NCBI GenBank assembly: GCA_022376925.1 | Contig: JAIOJX010000025.1 | Coordinates: forward strand, 182,589,801-182,653,800 | Source: Tragulus kanchil | Taxonomy: Eukaryota > Chordata > Mammalia > Artiodactyla > Tragulidae | Direction: 5' to 3' | DNA length: 64,000 nt | Part shown: one piece after another, positions 1 through 11,740 of the stretch | Position numbering within the stretch: the first letter of the stretch is position 1 | Layout of the letters: every line of letters begins with the position of its first letter | Notes under the pieces: generated by a model | Databases searched by the model: none | Seen by the model: only the letters and a program-made list of their open reading frames with translations | What the model was told of the DNA's origin: nothing | Program-made: the position numbers and the translations under genes

Positions 1-275
1 TTCTTGGGACAGAAAGAACCTGACAGGCTCAGAGAATGAATTCCATGGTTGGGACGGGGAAAGGATAGGTAGGGAGTCTGGGATGGACATGTATACACTG
101 CTCTATTTTAAATGAATAGCTAACAAGGACATGCTCTGCAGCACAGGGGAGTCTGCTCAATGTTTTGTGGCAGGTTGGATGGGAGGAAATTTGGGGGGAG
201 AATAGCTACATGTACATGCATGACTAAACTTCTCCACTGTTCACCTGGAACGATCACAATGCTGTCACTTGGCTT
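1..275 (+). mobile_element. L1 LINE 3' fragment
   Basis: The text resembles the 3' UTR of ruminant L1 elements in sense orientation: a purine-rich run, then GGACATGTATACACTGCT, then 'ctctgctcaatgttttgtgg', then 'gttcacctggaacgatcaca'. The left end is cut by the window. Called from memory of the family, without alignment. Confidence 0.6.
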
Positions 276-278
276 TAT

Positions 279-298
279 GTGTGTGTGTGTGTGTGTGT
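279..298. repeat. (TG)n microsatellite
   Basis: About ten TG dinucleotides lie between the L1 fragment and a BovB fragment. Such runs commonly sit at the 3' end of BovB or Bov-A elements. Confidence 0.85.
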
Positions 299-745
299 TC
301 AGTCACTAAGTCACGTCCGACTCTTTACCACCCTATGGACTGTGGCACGCCAGGCCTCCCTGTCCCTCACCAACTCTAAGAGTTTGCCAAGTTCATGTCC
401 ATTTAATCAGTGATGCCACCCAACCATCTCATCCTCTGCTACCCTCTTCTATTTCTGCCTTCAATCTTTCCCAATATCAGGGTCTCATACGTGAGTCAGC
501 TCTTCACATCAGGTGGCCAAACTATTGGAGCTTCAGCTTCAACATCAATCTTTCCAATGAGTACTCAGGCTTGATTTTCTTTAGGACCGACTGGTTTTGA
601 TCTCCTTGCAGTCCAAGGGACTCTCAAGATTCTTCTCTGGAACCAGAGTTTGAAAGCCTCAATTCTTCAGTGCTCTGACTTCTTTATGGTCCAACTCTCA
701 CATCTGTGCACGGATAGGATTGTGTTCTTTCTTTCTTTTACTCGT
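299..745 (-). mobile_element. BovB (RTE) LINE 3' fragment
   Basis: The plus strand carries the antisense of the BovB 3' end: 'cagtcactaagtcacgtccg', 'cagtgatgccacccaaccat', 'gtggccaaactattggagc', 'ctccttgcagtccaaggga'. The element therefore lies on the minus strand. It is 5'-truncated and diverged. Confidence 0.85.
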
Positions 746-1452
746 TCACACTTTCTGGTTGGTTTGTTGTATAACAGTTCTTATTATTATGTACAAGTAC
801 TACTTGTACTGAAAAGACCACAGCTGTACTTCAATACAAAATAAACAGTTTAAGAAAAGAGGACTCCTTGTGCTGTTTTGCCTTATTCCTGTGCTCTTCA
901 GCCTAAACAAAGTCTGGCTGGAGATGTAAGTGTGGGAATGGTAAGTGGGCAGGTGGCATGTAGAACAGCAACCCCAGGGGAGACGACCTTGGGACCAGGT
1001 GCTGGGCTGAGCCCCAGAGCCCTCCAGCTACAGGACTGAGGGAGAGGTGGGGGAAAACCCTGGCAAGTGAGCTGGAAGGCTGGTCAAAAAAAAAAAAGGT
1101 CTCAAAGTTTGTCCAACTGTGTCTTCACCTTCCTCCTACTCCATGGAAAGCCCTTCCATTCAGGCCACAGATGTGGGCTGCTTCAGCGCCCTTTGGGATG
1201 GAGAATCTTTGGGAGGAGATTAGGAATAGGCAGGCTGCCTTTGACAGTGGGACCCTCAGCAGGGCAGATCTTGAGTCTTGTGCAACGTCTTCTTCTTATG
1301 TATTTTTTGGTTGGAAAACTATTACGTATATTTTATTTTTTATTATATGTGCAACCTTCTTAGAGAATTGTTTTCTTGTCTCTTCCCTCAGCCAGTTGCC
1401 TCATTCATTCACTCATTTCATTTACTGGCATAACATCTTACTGATTTGTTTG
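746..1452. other. Intergenic, no gene seen
   Basis: Mostly unique DNA. The longest open frames here (98 and 110 codons) overlap each other in different frames, have no recognisable domain and are probably chance. Confidence 0.6.
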
Positions 1453-1907
1453 TGCGAGGGCCGTGCTCCAGACTTTAATGAAATGATGTCAAATTCTTAT
1501 TAAATGGATATCCTCAGACCCACTTTATAGATGGAAAACCTGAGGCTGAGACAGAAAATATAACTTGTCTCAGGTCACGCAACCAGAAACTGTTCTCTTG
1601 TACTCGGAAGTCCTTCATCTTCACTCTTGCCATCGTTGCCCTCCTTTTTAAATTTACTCAGCCAGTAGTTTTCAAGGATCTCATGGTCTGCGCCCTAAGG
1701 TCTAGGCTGTGGTGATAGATAAGATGGAAATCACCTTTGCTCTGTTATTATCCACATATCCAACTACTTGATGAAAAGTCACCCCCACGATAACCCACCT
1801 CAAACTCACTAGGTCTCCAAACAGCCTTCCTCTAGAATCTTCTCTCCATCATCATCCTGACCCCTCACTTAGGAGGGCTCCAAGTCAATATTTTCTTGTG
1901 TATTTTT

Positions 1908-2201
1908 CATGAAAGATATATATTTTTAAATTTTTGGCCCCTTTCACTGTTTTTTTATATGTTTATTTTCATCCATCTTTGTTCTTTGGCCTGTGTGGGC
2001 CTCCCATTGCAGTGGCCTCTCTGGTTGCAGAGCACTAGCTCTGGGCACATGCGTTCCAGAGCGCTGGCTCATAATTGGACACGCCAGTCCAGCCGCTCCA
2101 CAGCACGTGGGATTGCCCCAGGCCAGGGATGGAACTGGTGCCCCTTGCATTGCAAGGTGGACTCTTTACCCACTGGACGACCAGGGAAGCCCCATGAAAG
2201 A
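1908..2201 (-). mobile_element. tRNA-derived SINE with TSD
   Basis: On the minus strand the head reads 'gggcttccctggtcgtccag' with a tRNA-like A box and a B-box relative ('ggcaccagttccatcc'), then a middle that ends in an A/T-rich tail. A 9-bp target-site duplication, CATGAAAGA, flanks it at 1908-1916 and 2193-2201. The family is described in the findings. A second copy at 3008-3301 exists only because of duplication D1. Confidence 0.85.
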
Positions 2202-3007
2202 GTTTTGAGTGAGAGATCTTGGAGTGAGCATTCAATGTGAAGTGTTAGGAGAACAAATCCTGCAGGTGACGGCTGGCCTTGTGCTTGTGTGGGAGCTGTC
2301 GGCCCTTAACACTTTGCCTCCTTCACTTGTCCTGCCAAGAACAATTCAGGACGGGGGCCGGGAAAGAGGTGACTAGGGGAGAGGCCGGGTGAGATGCTCT
2401 GGATTCCAGAGGTTCAAGTCAACACTGGTTTCATTGTGAGTTACTGCAGCACCCAGCCAAGCTGCTGGAGGGAAGAGATCCTTTTTCTTTTCTTCATTTC
2501 TTTTTTCTGCGGGGAATGGATTCCTCAGACCTCACTTTCATAGCATGTTTTTTGCGAGGGCCGTGCTCCAGACTTTAATGAAATGATGTCAAATTCTTAT
2601 TAAATGGATATCCTCAGACCCACTTTATAGATGGAAAACCTGAGGCTGAGACAGAAAATATAACTTGTCTCAGGTCACGCAACCAGAAACTGTTCTCTTG
2701 TACTCGGAAGTCCTTCATCTTCACTCTTGCCATCGTTGCCCTCCTTTTTAAATTTACTCAGCCAGTAGTTTTCAAGGATCTCATGGTCTGCGCCCTAAGG
2801 TCTAGGCTGTGGTGATAGATAAGATGGAAATCACCTTTGCTCTGTTATTATCCACATATCCAACTACTTGATGAAAAGTCACCCCCACGATAACCCACCT
2901 CAAACTCACTAGGTCTCCAAACAGCCTTCCTCTAGAATCTTCTCTCCATCATCATCCTGACCCCTCACTTAGGAGGGCTCCAAGTCAATATTTTCTTGTG
3001 TATTTTT

Positions 3008-3301
3008 CATGAAAGATATATATTTTTAAATTTTTGGCCCCTTTCACTGTTTTTTTATATGTTTATTTTCATCCATCTTTGTTCTTTGGCCTGTGTGGGC
3101 CTCCCATTGCAGTGGCCTCTCTGGTTGCAGAGCACTAGCTCTGGGCACATGCGTTCCAGAGCGCTGGCTCATAATTGGACACGCCAGTCCAGCCGCTCCA
3201 CAGCACGTGGGATTGCCCCAGGCCAGGGATGGAACTGGTGCCCCTTGCATTGCAAGGTGGACTCTTTACCCACTGGACGACCAGGGAAGCCCCATGAAAG
3301 A
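3008..3301 (-). mobile_element. tRNA-derived SINE, D1 copy 2
   Basis: Exact repeat of the element at 1908-2201, including both target-site duplications. It is a by-product of D1 and not an independent insertion. Confidence 0.85.
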
Positions 3302-3720
3302 GTTTTGAGTGAGAGATCTTGGAGTGAGCATTCAATGTGAAGTGTTAGGAGAACAAATCCTGCAGGTGACGGCTGGCCTTGTGCTTGTGTGGGAGCTGTC
3401 GGCCCTTAACACTTTGCCTCCTTCACTTGTCCTGCCAAGAACAATTCAGGACGGGGGCCGGGAAAGAGGTGACTAGGGGAGAGGCCGGGTGAGATGCTCT
3501 GGATTCCAGAGGTTCAAGTCAACACTGGTTTCATTGTGAGTTACTGCAGCACCCAGCCAAGCTGCTGGAGGGAAGAGATCCTTTTTCTTTTCTTCATTTC
3601 TTTTTTTTCTGCTGGGATGTAGTTTCATAAGGAACATGAGACATTCTCATCACTGAGCAGCTTTAGGAGATGCAGAATTTCCATCAATCAGGCCTTTAGG
3701 GACACACCACACATACACAA

Positions 3721-3778
3721 GCAATCACACACACACACCCACCCACCGACCCACGCCCACACCCACACCCACACACAT
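3721..3778. repeat. CA / CCCA-rich simple repeat
   Basis: Imperfect run of CACACA and CCCACC units. Confidence 0.85.
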
Positions 3779-3828
3779 GCTGGCTCCTCCCCTTCATATC
3801 TGGAAAACCTTCAGAGAGAGAATGTGCT

Positions 3829-3955
3829 TGCTGTGCTAAGATGCTTCAGTCATGTTTGGTTCTTCATGACCCTATGGACCATAGCCTGCCTGGCTCCTCT
3901 GTCCACGGGATGCTCCAGGCAAGAATACTGGAGTAGGCTGACATGCCTCCTCAGA
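3829..3955 (-). mobile_element. Bov-A SINE fragment
   Basis: Plus-strand text 'cttcagtcatgtttggttct' and 'ccaggcaagaatactggagt' is the antisense of the Bov-A2 3' half, so the element lies on the minus strand. It is truncated at about 125 bp. Confidence 0.75.
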
Positions 3956-4886
3956 GAAAGAAAATACGGAGTGCCAAGTTGGATAGAAGCTTGTGTAAAG
4001 CCTGTGTTGGCTTTTTAAATTCTTTCCTGTGTTTTGAAAACCTCCCCCAGGATGGGACTGAGACGAAAGGCTGAGCACAAATGGAAGCTTGAGCTTCTGG
4101 AACTTCCTGTAGGAACACAGAAGGGGCTGTACACATGGATGGGGCGGATTTATCCTGCTCATGTTATGACTGGGGCCCTAGCTAGAGACCACAGAGGTCC
4201 CTCTTCTCGCATCCAGGGAAGAAATCCTGAGCTGCAGAGGCAGAAATGGCTCGGGGGTCTCCAGACCCAACTTCCTCCCAGGCTGCACCTGTACGAGGCT
4301 TTGTGACCCTAGAAAGTGGTTCGGCTTGTCTGAGCCTCTGTGTCCTCAGCTAGAAAATGAGTCAGTCAGGAATAAAAAAGAGAATGTTGCAAAGTCACTG
4401 GCACATAGTACCCATCAGTAGGAGTTGTTAGCCTTTGATTTATTGTGTGAGGGAAAAGAGGCACATCACTTTTAAGAGTTTACATACGGAAGTTCTGAGC
4501 TCCATCCACAAGCCTGTCTTGTGCTGTGGATGTTAGACGGTCAGTAGTGTTAAACATCCACTATGTAAGCCCTGGGGCACGGGGCACTTTGGATGTATTT
4601 ACCAGCGGGAGGCTTACAGCAGCTCTGAAGGTGATTGTGTTGTGTTGGTTAAAAAAATTTAGCCATAAGGTGAATTCATTAACTTGGATATTTGCACAGT
4701 CTGACGACAGAGCAGCTTCTGGGTTGGTTTGGTTTAAGCAATCCAATAATGCTATCAATAGAATTTGTTATTTTTCTCTTCCTCGTTGTCTTCTTTTCTC
4801 CCTCCCTTCTCTCCTTTTTCCTTTCTTTTTAATTCCTTTTTCCAACATTATTAACTTTATCCAAATGATCCTCATTGGTGAGATGA
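3956..4886. other. Intergenic, no gene seen
   Basis: No feature I can name apart from a CT-rich stretch near 4780-4830. The 171-codon open frame at 4526-5041 runs into the neighbouring Bov-A2 SINE and is not considered a gene. Confidence 0.6.
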
Positions 4887-5096
4887 ACTTTGTTGTTTTG
4901 TCACTAAGTGGTGTCCAACTCTTTGGCAGGCCCATAAACTGCGGACCACTAGGCTCCTTTATCCATGGAATTTCCCAGGGAAGAATACTAGAGTGGGTTG
5001 CCATTTTCTTCTCCAGGAGAGTTTTCCAACTCAGGGATTGAACCCATGTACCCTGCATTAGCAGGTGGATTCTTTACCATTGAGCCACCAGGGTGT
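4887..5096 (-). mobile_element. Bov-A2 SINE
   Basis: Antisense Bov-A2 across its length: 'gtcactaagtggtgtccaac', 'agaatactagagtgggttgc', 'gcaggtggattctttaccat' and 'gagccaccagggtgtccc', which is the tRNA-like head read backwards. Confidence 0.9.
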
Positions 5097-5763
5097 CCCT
5101 CTCCTGGAGCTCAGAGAGTTGAATCATTGGCCCAGAGGCCTGGGTTGGGAGGTGTCAGAGGCAAACCTCCCACCCAGGTCCAGTTGACTCTGCCGTATTG
5201 GAAACAAACTTCCTCCCAGCTCTGCCGGCTTTGGATTGGGTCTAGTCGGTTCTCCAATGTTTATGTCACCTAGAGCAGACCAGAGTGGTTACTTAATGAG
5301 CCCTGGAGGCACCTAATTATCTTGTCCTATCGCAAGACTATGTACAGTTGAGATATATGAGTGACAGAGGGGGCCACAGTCTGTAGACCTCAGGGGAACT
5401 GTTCTTCCCACAGTGTGGCTGGGAAGAGCTTCGGGAGGGCCTGGGGTGTTGGTTCAGTTCTCATGGGAGTGGAGGTCAGGTACATAGGTCAGGTCCTGGG
5501 CTTTGCTCTGTGATGACACTGCAGTCTGTAATGTTCCTGAACATGCCAAGTGGAATCCGGGCATTGGAATATAAGCACCACTAAGGTAGACATTTTTTTC
5601 TTTCTTGTTTGCTGGTATTTTTGTCCCCTAGAACCATGCCTGGCACATAGTTGGACCTCACAGTTCATTAATTAATTCCAGAGTATTTTCACTGACTATT
5701 TAGGACATTCTTATCCCACAGAGTCACTTGAATTGCTTCCTCACTACATTTAGGTCTGACCTT
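5097..5763. other. Intergenic, no gene seen
   Basis: Unique-looking DNA with no open frame or repeat that I recognise. Confidence 0.5.
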
Positions 5764-6037
5764 AAAAGTCACTTCTGGGGCTTCCCTGGTGGTCCAGTGG
5801 GTAGAGAGTCTGCCTTGCAGTGCAAGGGGCACCAGTTCGATCCCTGGCCTGGAAAGATTCCACGTGCTGCTGAGCGGCTCGACCGGTGTGTACAATTACG
5901 AGCCCGCATTCTGGAGCATGTGCTCCCAGAGCCAGTACTCTGCCCCGAGCCACTGTGATGGGAGGACCACACAGGCTGAATAATAAAGATGGATGAAAAT
6001 AAACAAATAAAAAATCAATAATAAAAAAAGTCACTTC
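5764..6037 (+). mobile_element. tRNA-derived SINE with 12-bp TSD
   Basis: Flanked by perfect AAAAGTCACTTC repeats at 5764-5775 and 6026-6037. The body starts 'tggggcttccctggtggtcc', has a B box 'ggcaccagttcgatccctgg', and ends in an A-rich tail with AATAAA-like units. It is the only member of this family in the window that points along the plus strand. Confidence 0.92.
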
Positions 6038-6348
6038 CACTGAGAAGAATCCCTTAATCATGTCATCTGAGGCTGGTTGCCATCCATTGATTTCACCATT
6101 TCTCCTCCTCATCTTTTCCTCTCTGTCACTTGTATATTTGTGAGTTCAGGTTGCTTTCTCTGCTGGGAGCTCCATGAGGCAGAGTGTTCATCCCTGGTAC
6201 ACCATTATCTCTCCAGGCCCTAGGACGGAGGCTGGAAGAGTCTGTGCTCAGCAAATGATGTCCTCGGTAAACTAGTGAATAAATGAACACATGCACACTC
6301 CAGGGAAAGAGCTTAGCATAGTGCCTAGGCCCTGGAGAGTGAAGGAGA

Positions 6349-6707
6349 CCTGTTGATGTTTTTTTTTTTTTTTTTTAACATTTATTTATTCACTTATTTT
6401 AGGGGGAGGGTTGGGTTGGGGAGGGAGGGGGGCGGGCAGGCCACTTCTATTGGTCTTTCATTTCTCTATTTTCATCCATCTTTGTTCTTTGGCCCGTGTG
6501 GGCTTCCCATCGCAGTGGCCTCTCTTGTCACAGAACACAGGCTCTGGGCACATGCGCTCCAGAGCTCTGGCTTGGTAATTGGACACATCGGTCCAGCCAC
6601 TCCGCAGCACGTGGGATCTTCCCAGACCAGGGATCGAACCGGCGCCCCTTGCACTGCAAGGTGGTGTCCTTACCCACTGGACCACCAGGGAAGCCCCTGT
6701 TGATGTT
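6349..6707 (-). mobile_element. Full-length tRNA-derived SINE with TSD
   Basis: A 12-bp duplication CCTGTTGATGTT flanks it at 6349-6360 and 6696-6707. The 335-bp body has the longest 3' part of the family: a poly-T (tail on the minus strand), a G-rich stretch 'gggttggggagggagggg', then the common middle and the tRNA-like head. Confidence 0.92.
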
Positions 6708-7675
6708 GATGCTGTTGAAGGTGATACCCAAATCCACTCTGAGGCTGTCCCACTCTGGGTGGACCACTGACCACCCTCTGTGTAGGTCCTGGAAAGCTGT
6801 TGAGTGTGGGATGTCCCTCTTCCACCCCATCTACCATTCCTCCCTGCCACTAACTTTAAAAAGACCCTGAAGAACCATATTTTTTCTGACTTCAGCTGCT
6901 TACTTTTTGTTCATTGTGGAACTGTGCCATGCCATTGGGGCTACATCCTTTTCTCTCCCCAACTCTTGAATTCAAACCCTTTCAGCTCTTTCAGATTAGC
7001 ATGTAAATGACTAACAGCAACATCATCCCTGCTACCCACATGGTCCCTCCCATCTTTTAGGATTTTTCTCATCTCTCCACTTTCATACACTAGTCATATG
7101 CCTAACGTGCCTCCATTTTTCCCATTTTCTACCTAAAGATACTCCCCAAGTTCTAACTTCAGGATCACCTCTCCTGTTAAGCTCAACATGTGATATTCCA
7201 GAAGTTTCTGTCTCTTTTCTCTGGTTTTCCACCCTGCCTTTCCCCCTTGCATGGCAGTCTTCCTCTCAGGGCACTGTACTTACCCAACCTCTTCTCCCCA
7301 AGCTCAAGAGCCAGCATATGGCAAGTGGTAATGGGATCCCTGACTTGAGTCAGTGAAGAGTGTTCCTCCAGCCCGTGGATGTGGCTTGCTGATGTCCTGT
7401 TCCAAATTCCACCTCCCCTCTTACTGGTTGTGAGTCCCTGACAGGTGTCTTCATCACCTTATGCTTCAGGTGTCCTACTTGAAATCCATTCAGTAAGCAT
7501 CAAATACAGCATACCAAAGCCTGAGATTGTGAAGATAGGGATTTAGGAATGGATCACCTTATGAGATGACTTGGGTGGGCTGAGGAACCGGATATGTTTT
7601 CCTCTGATATATGAGGACCTGTTTGTGAGTTCACTGCAGCTAGAAGTAAAGACTCCAAACAGTGGTCGAACATAT
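6708..7675. other. Intergenic, downstream of FGFBP1
   Basis: C/T-rich unique-looking sequence. Nothing recognisable. It follows the predicted 3' end of FGFBP1. Confidence 0.5.
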
Positions 7676-7695
7676 TTCTGAAAAAAGCACAGGAC

Positions 7696-7701
7696 TTTAT
7701 T
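7696..7701 (-). terminator. FGFBP1 polyadenylation signal
   Basis: AATAAA on the minus strand (tttatt on the plus strand), about 330 nt after the FGFBP1 stop codon. Cleavage would fall at about 7675-7685. This gives a 3' UTR of about 345 nt and a total mRNA of about 1.1-1.2 kb, in keeping with the small size of FGFBP1 transcripts. Confidence 0.75.
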
Positions 7702-8026
7702 ATCTTAACTGGGCAGAAAGTGCACAGCATTGAAATTATCACTCTTGCCTCATTCAGTTCAAAAACTGATACTTTCTGCTCCTAGACACAGAGCTTTGTG
7801 GCCATAGAAACATACAGCGGACAATCGCCTCTTAAAATCACATCTAAGGAAATGAATACAAAACAAATGCCAAACACAGAAACGAAAATGGCAAAATCTG
7901 TTTAAACAGTGCGTTGCACACCCACAGCACAAATGTTCATCTTGCAGGGAACTAAGAGATCTCTACAGCATAGGAAAAGGCTCTGGTATACCACCTGATA
8001 ATGGACTCTGTTCTCTTTTGACGCTG

Positions 8027-8731
8027 TTAGCATGAGCTGCCCTGTACCATGGAGAAGAAGAATTTGCACCAAGAGCCCCAGGCCTCCCCACAGTACTCCA
8101 GGGCCATCTTCCTCTGGGTCTCCAACTCTGCATGCTCCTCACACTCAGGCTCTTCAGTGGTCTTGCTCTGGGTCTTTTCTAGGCTGGAGGGGTTAGTCAC
8201 TTTGACCTTGTCCGTAGGAGAGGACTCCATGGACTCCTGACTGGGTTTCTTGATCCCGATCAGAGTGGAGTTCACCAGCTTGAGATTGGATTCTGGAAAC
8301 TTCTTTCTGCACACCCTGGTCTTCAGGACACTCTTGGCATCACCACAGATGACCTTCTGAGAACGCAGATTCCGGGCAATCTGCTTCCAATAGGCGTTAT
8401 TTTTGTGTGACTCTAGGCATGAAGTTGGATTGCCAATGAAGAAACAGGAGAACTTGGTGTCCTGTTGGGTGCACTCAACCTTCATGGTGATACCCTTCTC
8501 CTGCTCGGTCACCGTCCACCTGCAGTCAGCCTGGTCTTGGGTGACGAACTTGCCTTTGATCTGGTGCTTGGTTGGCTGGCTCTTTGACTCCATCCGGGGC
8601 TTGCCCAGAGCATGTGATTTATCTGTGCTGGCTTTGCTTCCGTGTTTATTCTTTCCTTCCTTCTTGGCCTCCACCAAGAGCATCAGAGCAACCAGGAGGA
8701 AGGCGAGCAGGGTGAGGCTATGGATCCTCAT
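8027..8731 (-). CDS. FGFBP1: Fibroblast growth factor-binding protein 1
   Basis: Secreted carrier protein that binds FGFs and releases them from heparan sulphate in the extracellular matrix (family knowledge). The 234-residue frame opens MRIHSLTLLAFLLVALMLLV, a signal peptide of about 22 residues, followed by a lysine-rich stretch. Cysteines follow in the FGFBP order: DCRW, VECTQ, FSCFF, TSCLE, VICGD, RVCRK, then PECEE, EYCGE, SWCKF and a terminal SSC. The length equals that of known mammalian orthologues. The open frame extends 38 codons further upstream to 8845, but that part lies in intron. A 3' splice site (tttgtcaaacag) ends at 8752, 20 bp before the ATG, so the inner ATG is the start. 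The coding region is a single exon, as expected. Synteny with PROM1 supports the call. The first five codons also appear in a duplicated block at 9831. Confidence 0.96.
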   Translation of the reverse strand: MRIHSLTLLAFLLVALMLLVEAKKEGKNKHGSKASTDKSHALGKPRMESKSQPTKHQIKGKFVTQDQADCRWTVTEQEKGITMKVECTQQDTKFSCFFIGNPTSCLESHKNNAYWKQIARNLRSQKVICGDAKSVLKTRVCRKKFPESNLKLVNSTLIGIKKPSQESMESSPTDKVKVTNPSSLEKTQSKTTEEPECEEHAELETQRKMALEYCGEAWGSWCKFFFSMVQGSSC

Positions 8732-10945
8732 GGCTTCAGCTTGGTGGGAACCTGTTTGACAAAAGGCAGGTGAGTCAGGGCTGGGCTTCAGGATGACCCT
8801 CCCACCGCCTGGCACAGACCTCCCCTGCTTCACAGCAAGAACCAAGAACCTTCTAGTTCCTGGAATTAGTAGAAAAGCAGCCGCTCTGTTGGCATTTCTG
8901 CTTCAGCCTTGAATGTCACAAGCTTCCTACTCTTCACTCACTCTTGCCTACCCTCTGAACCCTATGCCCCTCACTCCCTCATCCTCACTCGGTCACTCCT
9001 CACTCCACCCAGCATTCAACAAGCTTGCACGGGCACCTACTGCCATCATGCCCTAGACTAGATGTTGACTTTATCAAGGTGAAGAGAAAGTCTCACGTCT
9101 TAAAAATTTGGAGGCAACTCTTTGGGGGAATCTAAATAGCACTGAGCTGGAGTCTGTCCCAGCCATGTTCCCAACTTGATCTTGAGCAAATAACTCTCCC
9201 ACTTGGGGTCTCAGCTCCTTCATCTGGAAATCAAGGTGTTGGGTGAGATGATGGTCTGCTATCTTCCAGCTCCAATGGACTGAGTTTCTATCTCTCTGTT
9301 CCATGTGGACTCAGGTGATCACACAATACGAAAGGGCATAGTAGGTGATATGTAAAGTGATGTTTAGCCCAGAGTTAAATATGCATGAGGTCTGGACACC
9401 CTGAGATGGGTGGGCTCATGCAGAGGGGAATCTGGGATTCAGTAAAGGCCAGGGAAAGGTATGAAGAAGGGGAAATGATCCAGATCAACTGAGCAAAGTG
9501 AACCAGGAGAATAGAGGTGAGTTTCCCCCAGAGCACATAGACTGTGTGGAGCTGTGCTTGGGCTTGGGTTTCACCTCAGCGCCTCCCCACAATCTTGACA
9601 TAGAGAAAGTTCCCAGTCAGTGCTTTGAGAAATAAATTATTAAATACATAGAATAATTTAACTGCACTATTAAAATCCATGACTAAACTGCATAGGTTTT
9701 ATCAGGAGGACAGCAAAAATCACCCTTCAAAAGAGAAAATTCATGTTTCTATTTGACACTGACTCCATGCTGAATTTCACTCTCATTTTGTTAATTTGCA
9801 CAATAGCTCTGCCTGGTAGGTCATAATGCAGGCTATGGATCCTCATGGCTTCAGCTTGGTGGGAACCTGTTTGACAAAAGGCAGGTGAGTCAGGGCTGGG
9901 CTTCAGGATGACCCTCCCACCGCCTGGCACAGACCTCCCCTGCTTCACAGCAAGAACCAAGAACCTTCTAGTTCCTGGAATTAGTAGAAAAGCAGCCGCT
10001 CTGTTGGCATTTCTGCTTCAGCCTTGAATGTCACAAGCTTCCTACTCTTCACTCACTCTTGCCTACCCTCTGAACCCTATGCCCCTCACTCCCTCATCCT
10101 CACTCGGTCACTCCTCACTCCACCCAGCATTCAACAAGCTTGCACGGGCACCTACTGCCATCATGCCCTAGACTAGATGTTGACTTTATCAAGGTGAAGA
10201 GAAAGTCTCACGTCTTAAAAATTTGGAGGCAACTCTTTGGGGGAATCTAAATAGCACTGAGCTGGAGTCTGTCCCAGCCATGTTCCCAACTTGATCTTGA
10301 GCAAATAACTCTCCCACTTGGGGTCTCAGCTCCTTCATCTGGAAATCAAGGTGTTGGGTGAGATGATGGTCTGCTATCTTCCAGCTCCAATGGACTGAGT
10401 TTCTATCTCTCTGTTCCATGTGGACTCAGGTGATCACACAATACGAAAGGGCATAGTAGGTGATATGTAAAGTGATGTTTAGCCCAGAGTTAAATATGCA
10501 TGAGGTCTGGACACCCTGAGATGGGTGGGCTCATGCAGAGGGGAATCTGGGATTCAGTAAAGGCCAGGGAAAGGTATGAAGAAGGGGAAATGATCCAGAT
10601 CAACTGAGCAAAGTGAACCAGGAGAATAGAGGTGAGTTTCCCCCAGAGCACATAGACTGTGTGGAGCTGTGCTTGGGCTTGGGTTTCACCTCAGCGCCTC
10701 CCCACAATCTTGACATAGAGAAAGTTCCCAGTCAGTGCTTTGAGAAATAAATTATTAAATACATAGAATAATTTAACTGCACTATTAAAATCCATGACTA
10801 AACTGCATAGGTTTTATCAGGAGGACAGCAAAAATCACCCTTCAAAAGAGAAAATTCATGTTTCTATTTGACACTGACTCCATGCTGAATTTCACTCTCA
10901 TTTTGTTAATTTGCACAATAGCTCTGCCTGGTAGGTCATAATGCA
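8716..10945. repeat. Tandem duplication D2 (offset 1115 bp)
   Basis: 8716-9830 is repeated exactly head to tail at 9831-10945. The unit contains the first codons of FGFBP1, its 3' splice site and about 1.1 kb of intron. The first copy ends '...tcataatgca' and is followed at once by 'ggctatggat', the unit start, with no spacer. If it is false, the true FGFBP1 intron is about 1.87 kb rather than 2.99 kb. Confidence 0.93.
9831..9866 (-). pseudogene. FGFBP1: Duplicated start of FGFBP1 exon 2
   Basis: Copy of the 3' splice site, the 20-nt 5' UTR piece, the ATG (9844-9846) and about five codons (MRIHS...). It then runs into intron sequence at the D2 junction, so it cannot make the protein. If the block were real DNA it could act as a decoy acceptor exon. 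More likely it is a by-product of D2. Confidence 0.8.
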
Positions 10946-11308
10946 TCACCACCAGGTAACAGGCGTGACAGGTAAGGTTCAGAGTAACAAATAAACTGCT
11001 CAGTATCCCCTAGTGGGTGAGTGCCAGAGCTGGGACAGGCAGCCAGAACCTCTCCTGATGCTTTACACTACCCTCCCTCCCTGAGCCCCTCTTGCCTTCA
11101 CCTTACTTTGCCTTTCAGAGAATATTGGCAAGAAAGAAAAAAGCAGTTATGAACAATTCACTTGGTTTGGTTTAGTTCACAATGACAAGTTCACTCATAT
11201 TATCAGTGCTCCATTTGGAAAGAATACAGACTTAGTTTAAGAAGAGGCTGGTCTGGCACATGGCCTTGATCTCATATCTACCCTGAGCGCATGGCCTCTC
11301 TTTAGGAC

Positions 11309-11542
11309 TGATAAAGGGAAAGTGTCAGTCGCTCAGTCGTATCCTACTCTATCACCCCGTGGACTGTGGTCTGCCAGGCTTCTCTGTCCATGGGATTCTC
11401 CAGGAAAGAATACTGGAGTGGGTAGCCATCCCCTTCTCTGGGGAATCTTCCCAGCTCAGGTATCAAACCCAGGACTCCTGCATTACAGGTGGGTTCTTTA
11501 CCATCTGAGCCATCAGGGAAGCCCTTTCCAATAAAGGAAAGA
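11309..11542 (-). mobile_element. Bov-A2 SINE in FGFBP1 intron
   Basis: Antisense Bov-A2 ('tcagtcgctcagtcgtatcc', 'aaagaatactggagtgggta', 'gagccatcagggaagccc'). Near-identical flanks, ataaagggaaag before and ataaaggaaag after, look like an aged target-site duplication. Confidence 0.88.
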
Positions 11543-11740
11543 CAGTCACAAAATGTGGGCTCCCGAAACAAAGTTGGGATGGGAGTTAGGTATACCGGTT
11601 AAAGCTCCACTCATTCCTTATGGCAGTGGGACTCAGCCCCTTCATGTCTCTGAGGGGACTCAGGTTCCAGGCACCTGCGGTCCTCATGGGAGCTGGGGAG
11701 GCGGCAGGTAATGACACTCCTAGGAGAGCCAGGTTCTTAC

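Larger units (their letters stand above)
1453..3608. repeat. Tandem duplication D1 (offset 1100 bp)
   Basis: Bases 1453-2508 recur at 2553-3608 with essentially no differences. The 44-bp spacer (2509-2552) is not the sequence that follows the second copy. It reads like an error-rich version of bases around 1500-1530 ('ggattcctcagacctcac' against 'ggatatcctcagacccac'). This suggests a poorly sequenced contig end rather than a biological junction. Confidence 0.9.

Noticed and set aside
4526..5041. 171-codon plus-strand open frame
   Set aside because: The second half is the antisense of a Bov-A2 SINE. The first half has no known similarity.
5776..5850. tRNA-like A and B boxes considered as true tRNA genes
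   Set aside because: No intact cloverleaf. They are the heads of SINEs with A-rich tails and target-site duplications.
8732..8845. 38-codon N-terminal extension of FGFBP1
   Set aside because: It is open only by chance. A splice acceptor lies 20 bp before the inner ATG, the extension lacks a signal peptide, and the inner start gives the family length of 234 residues.
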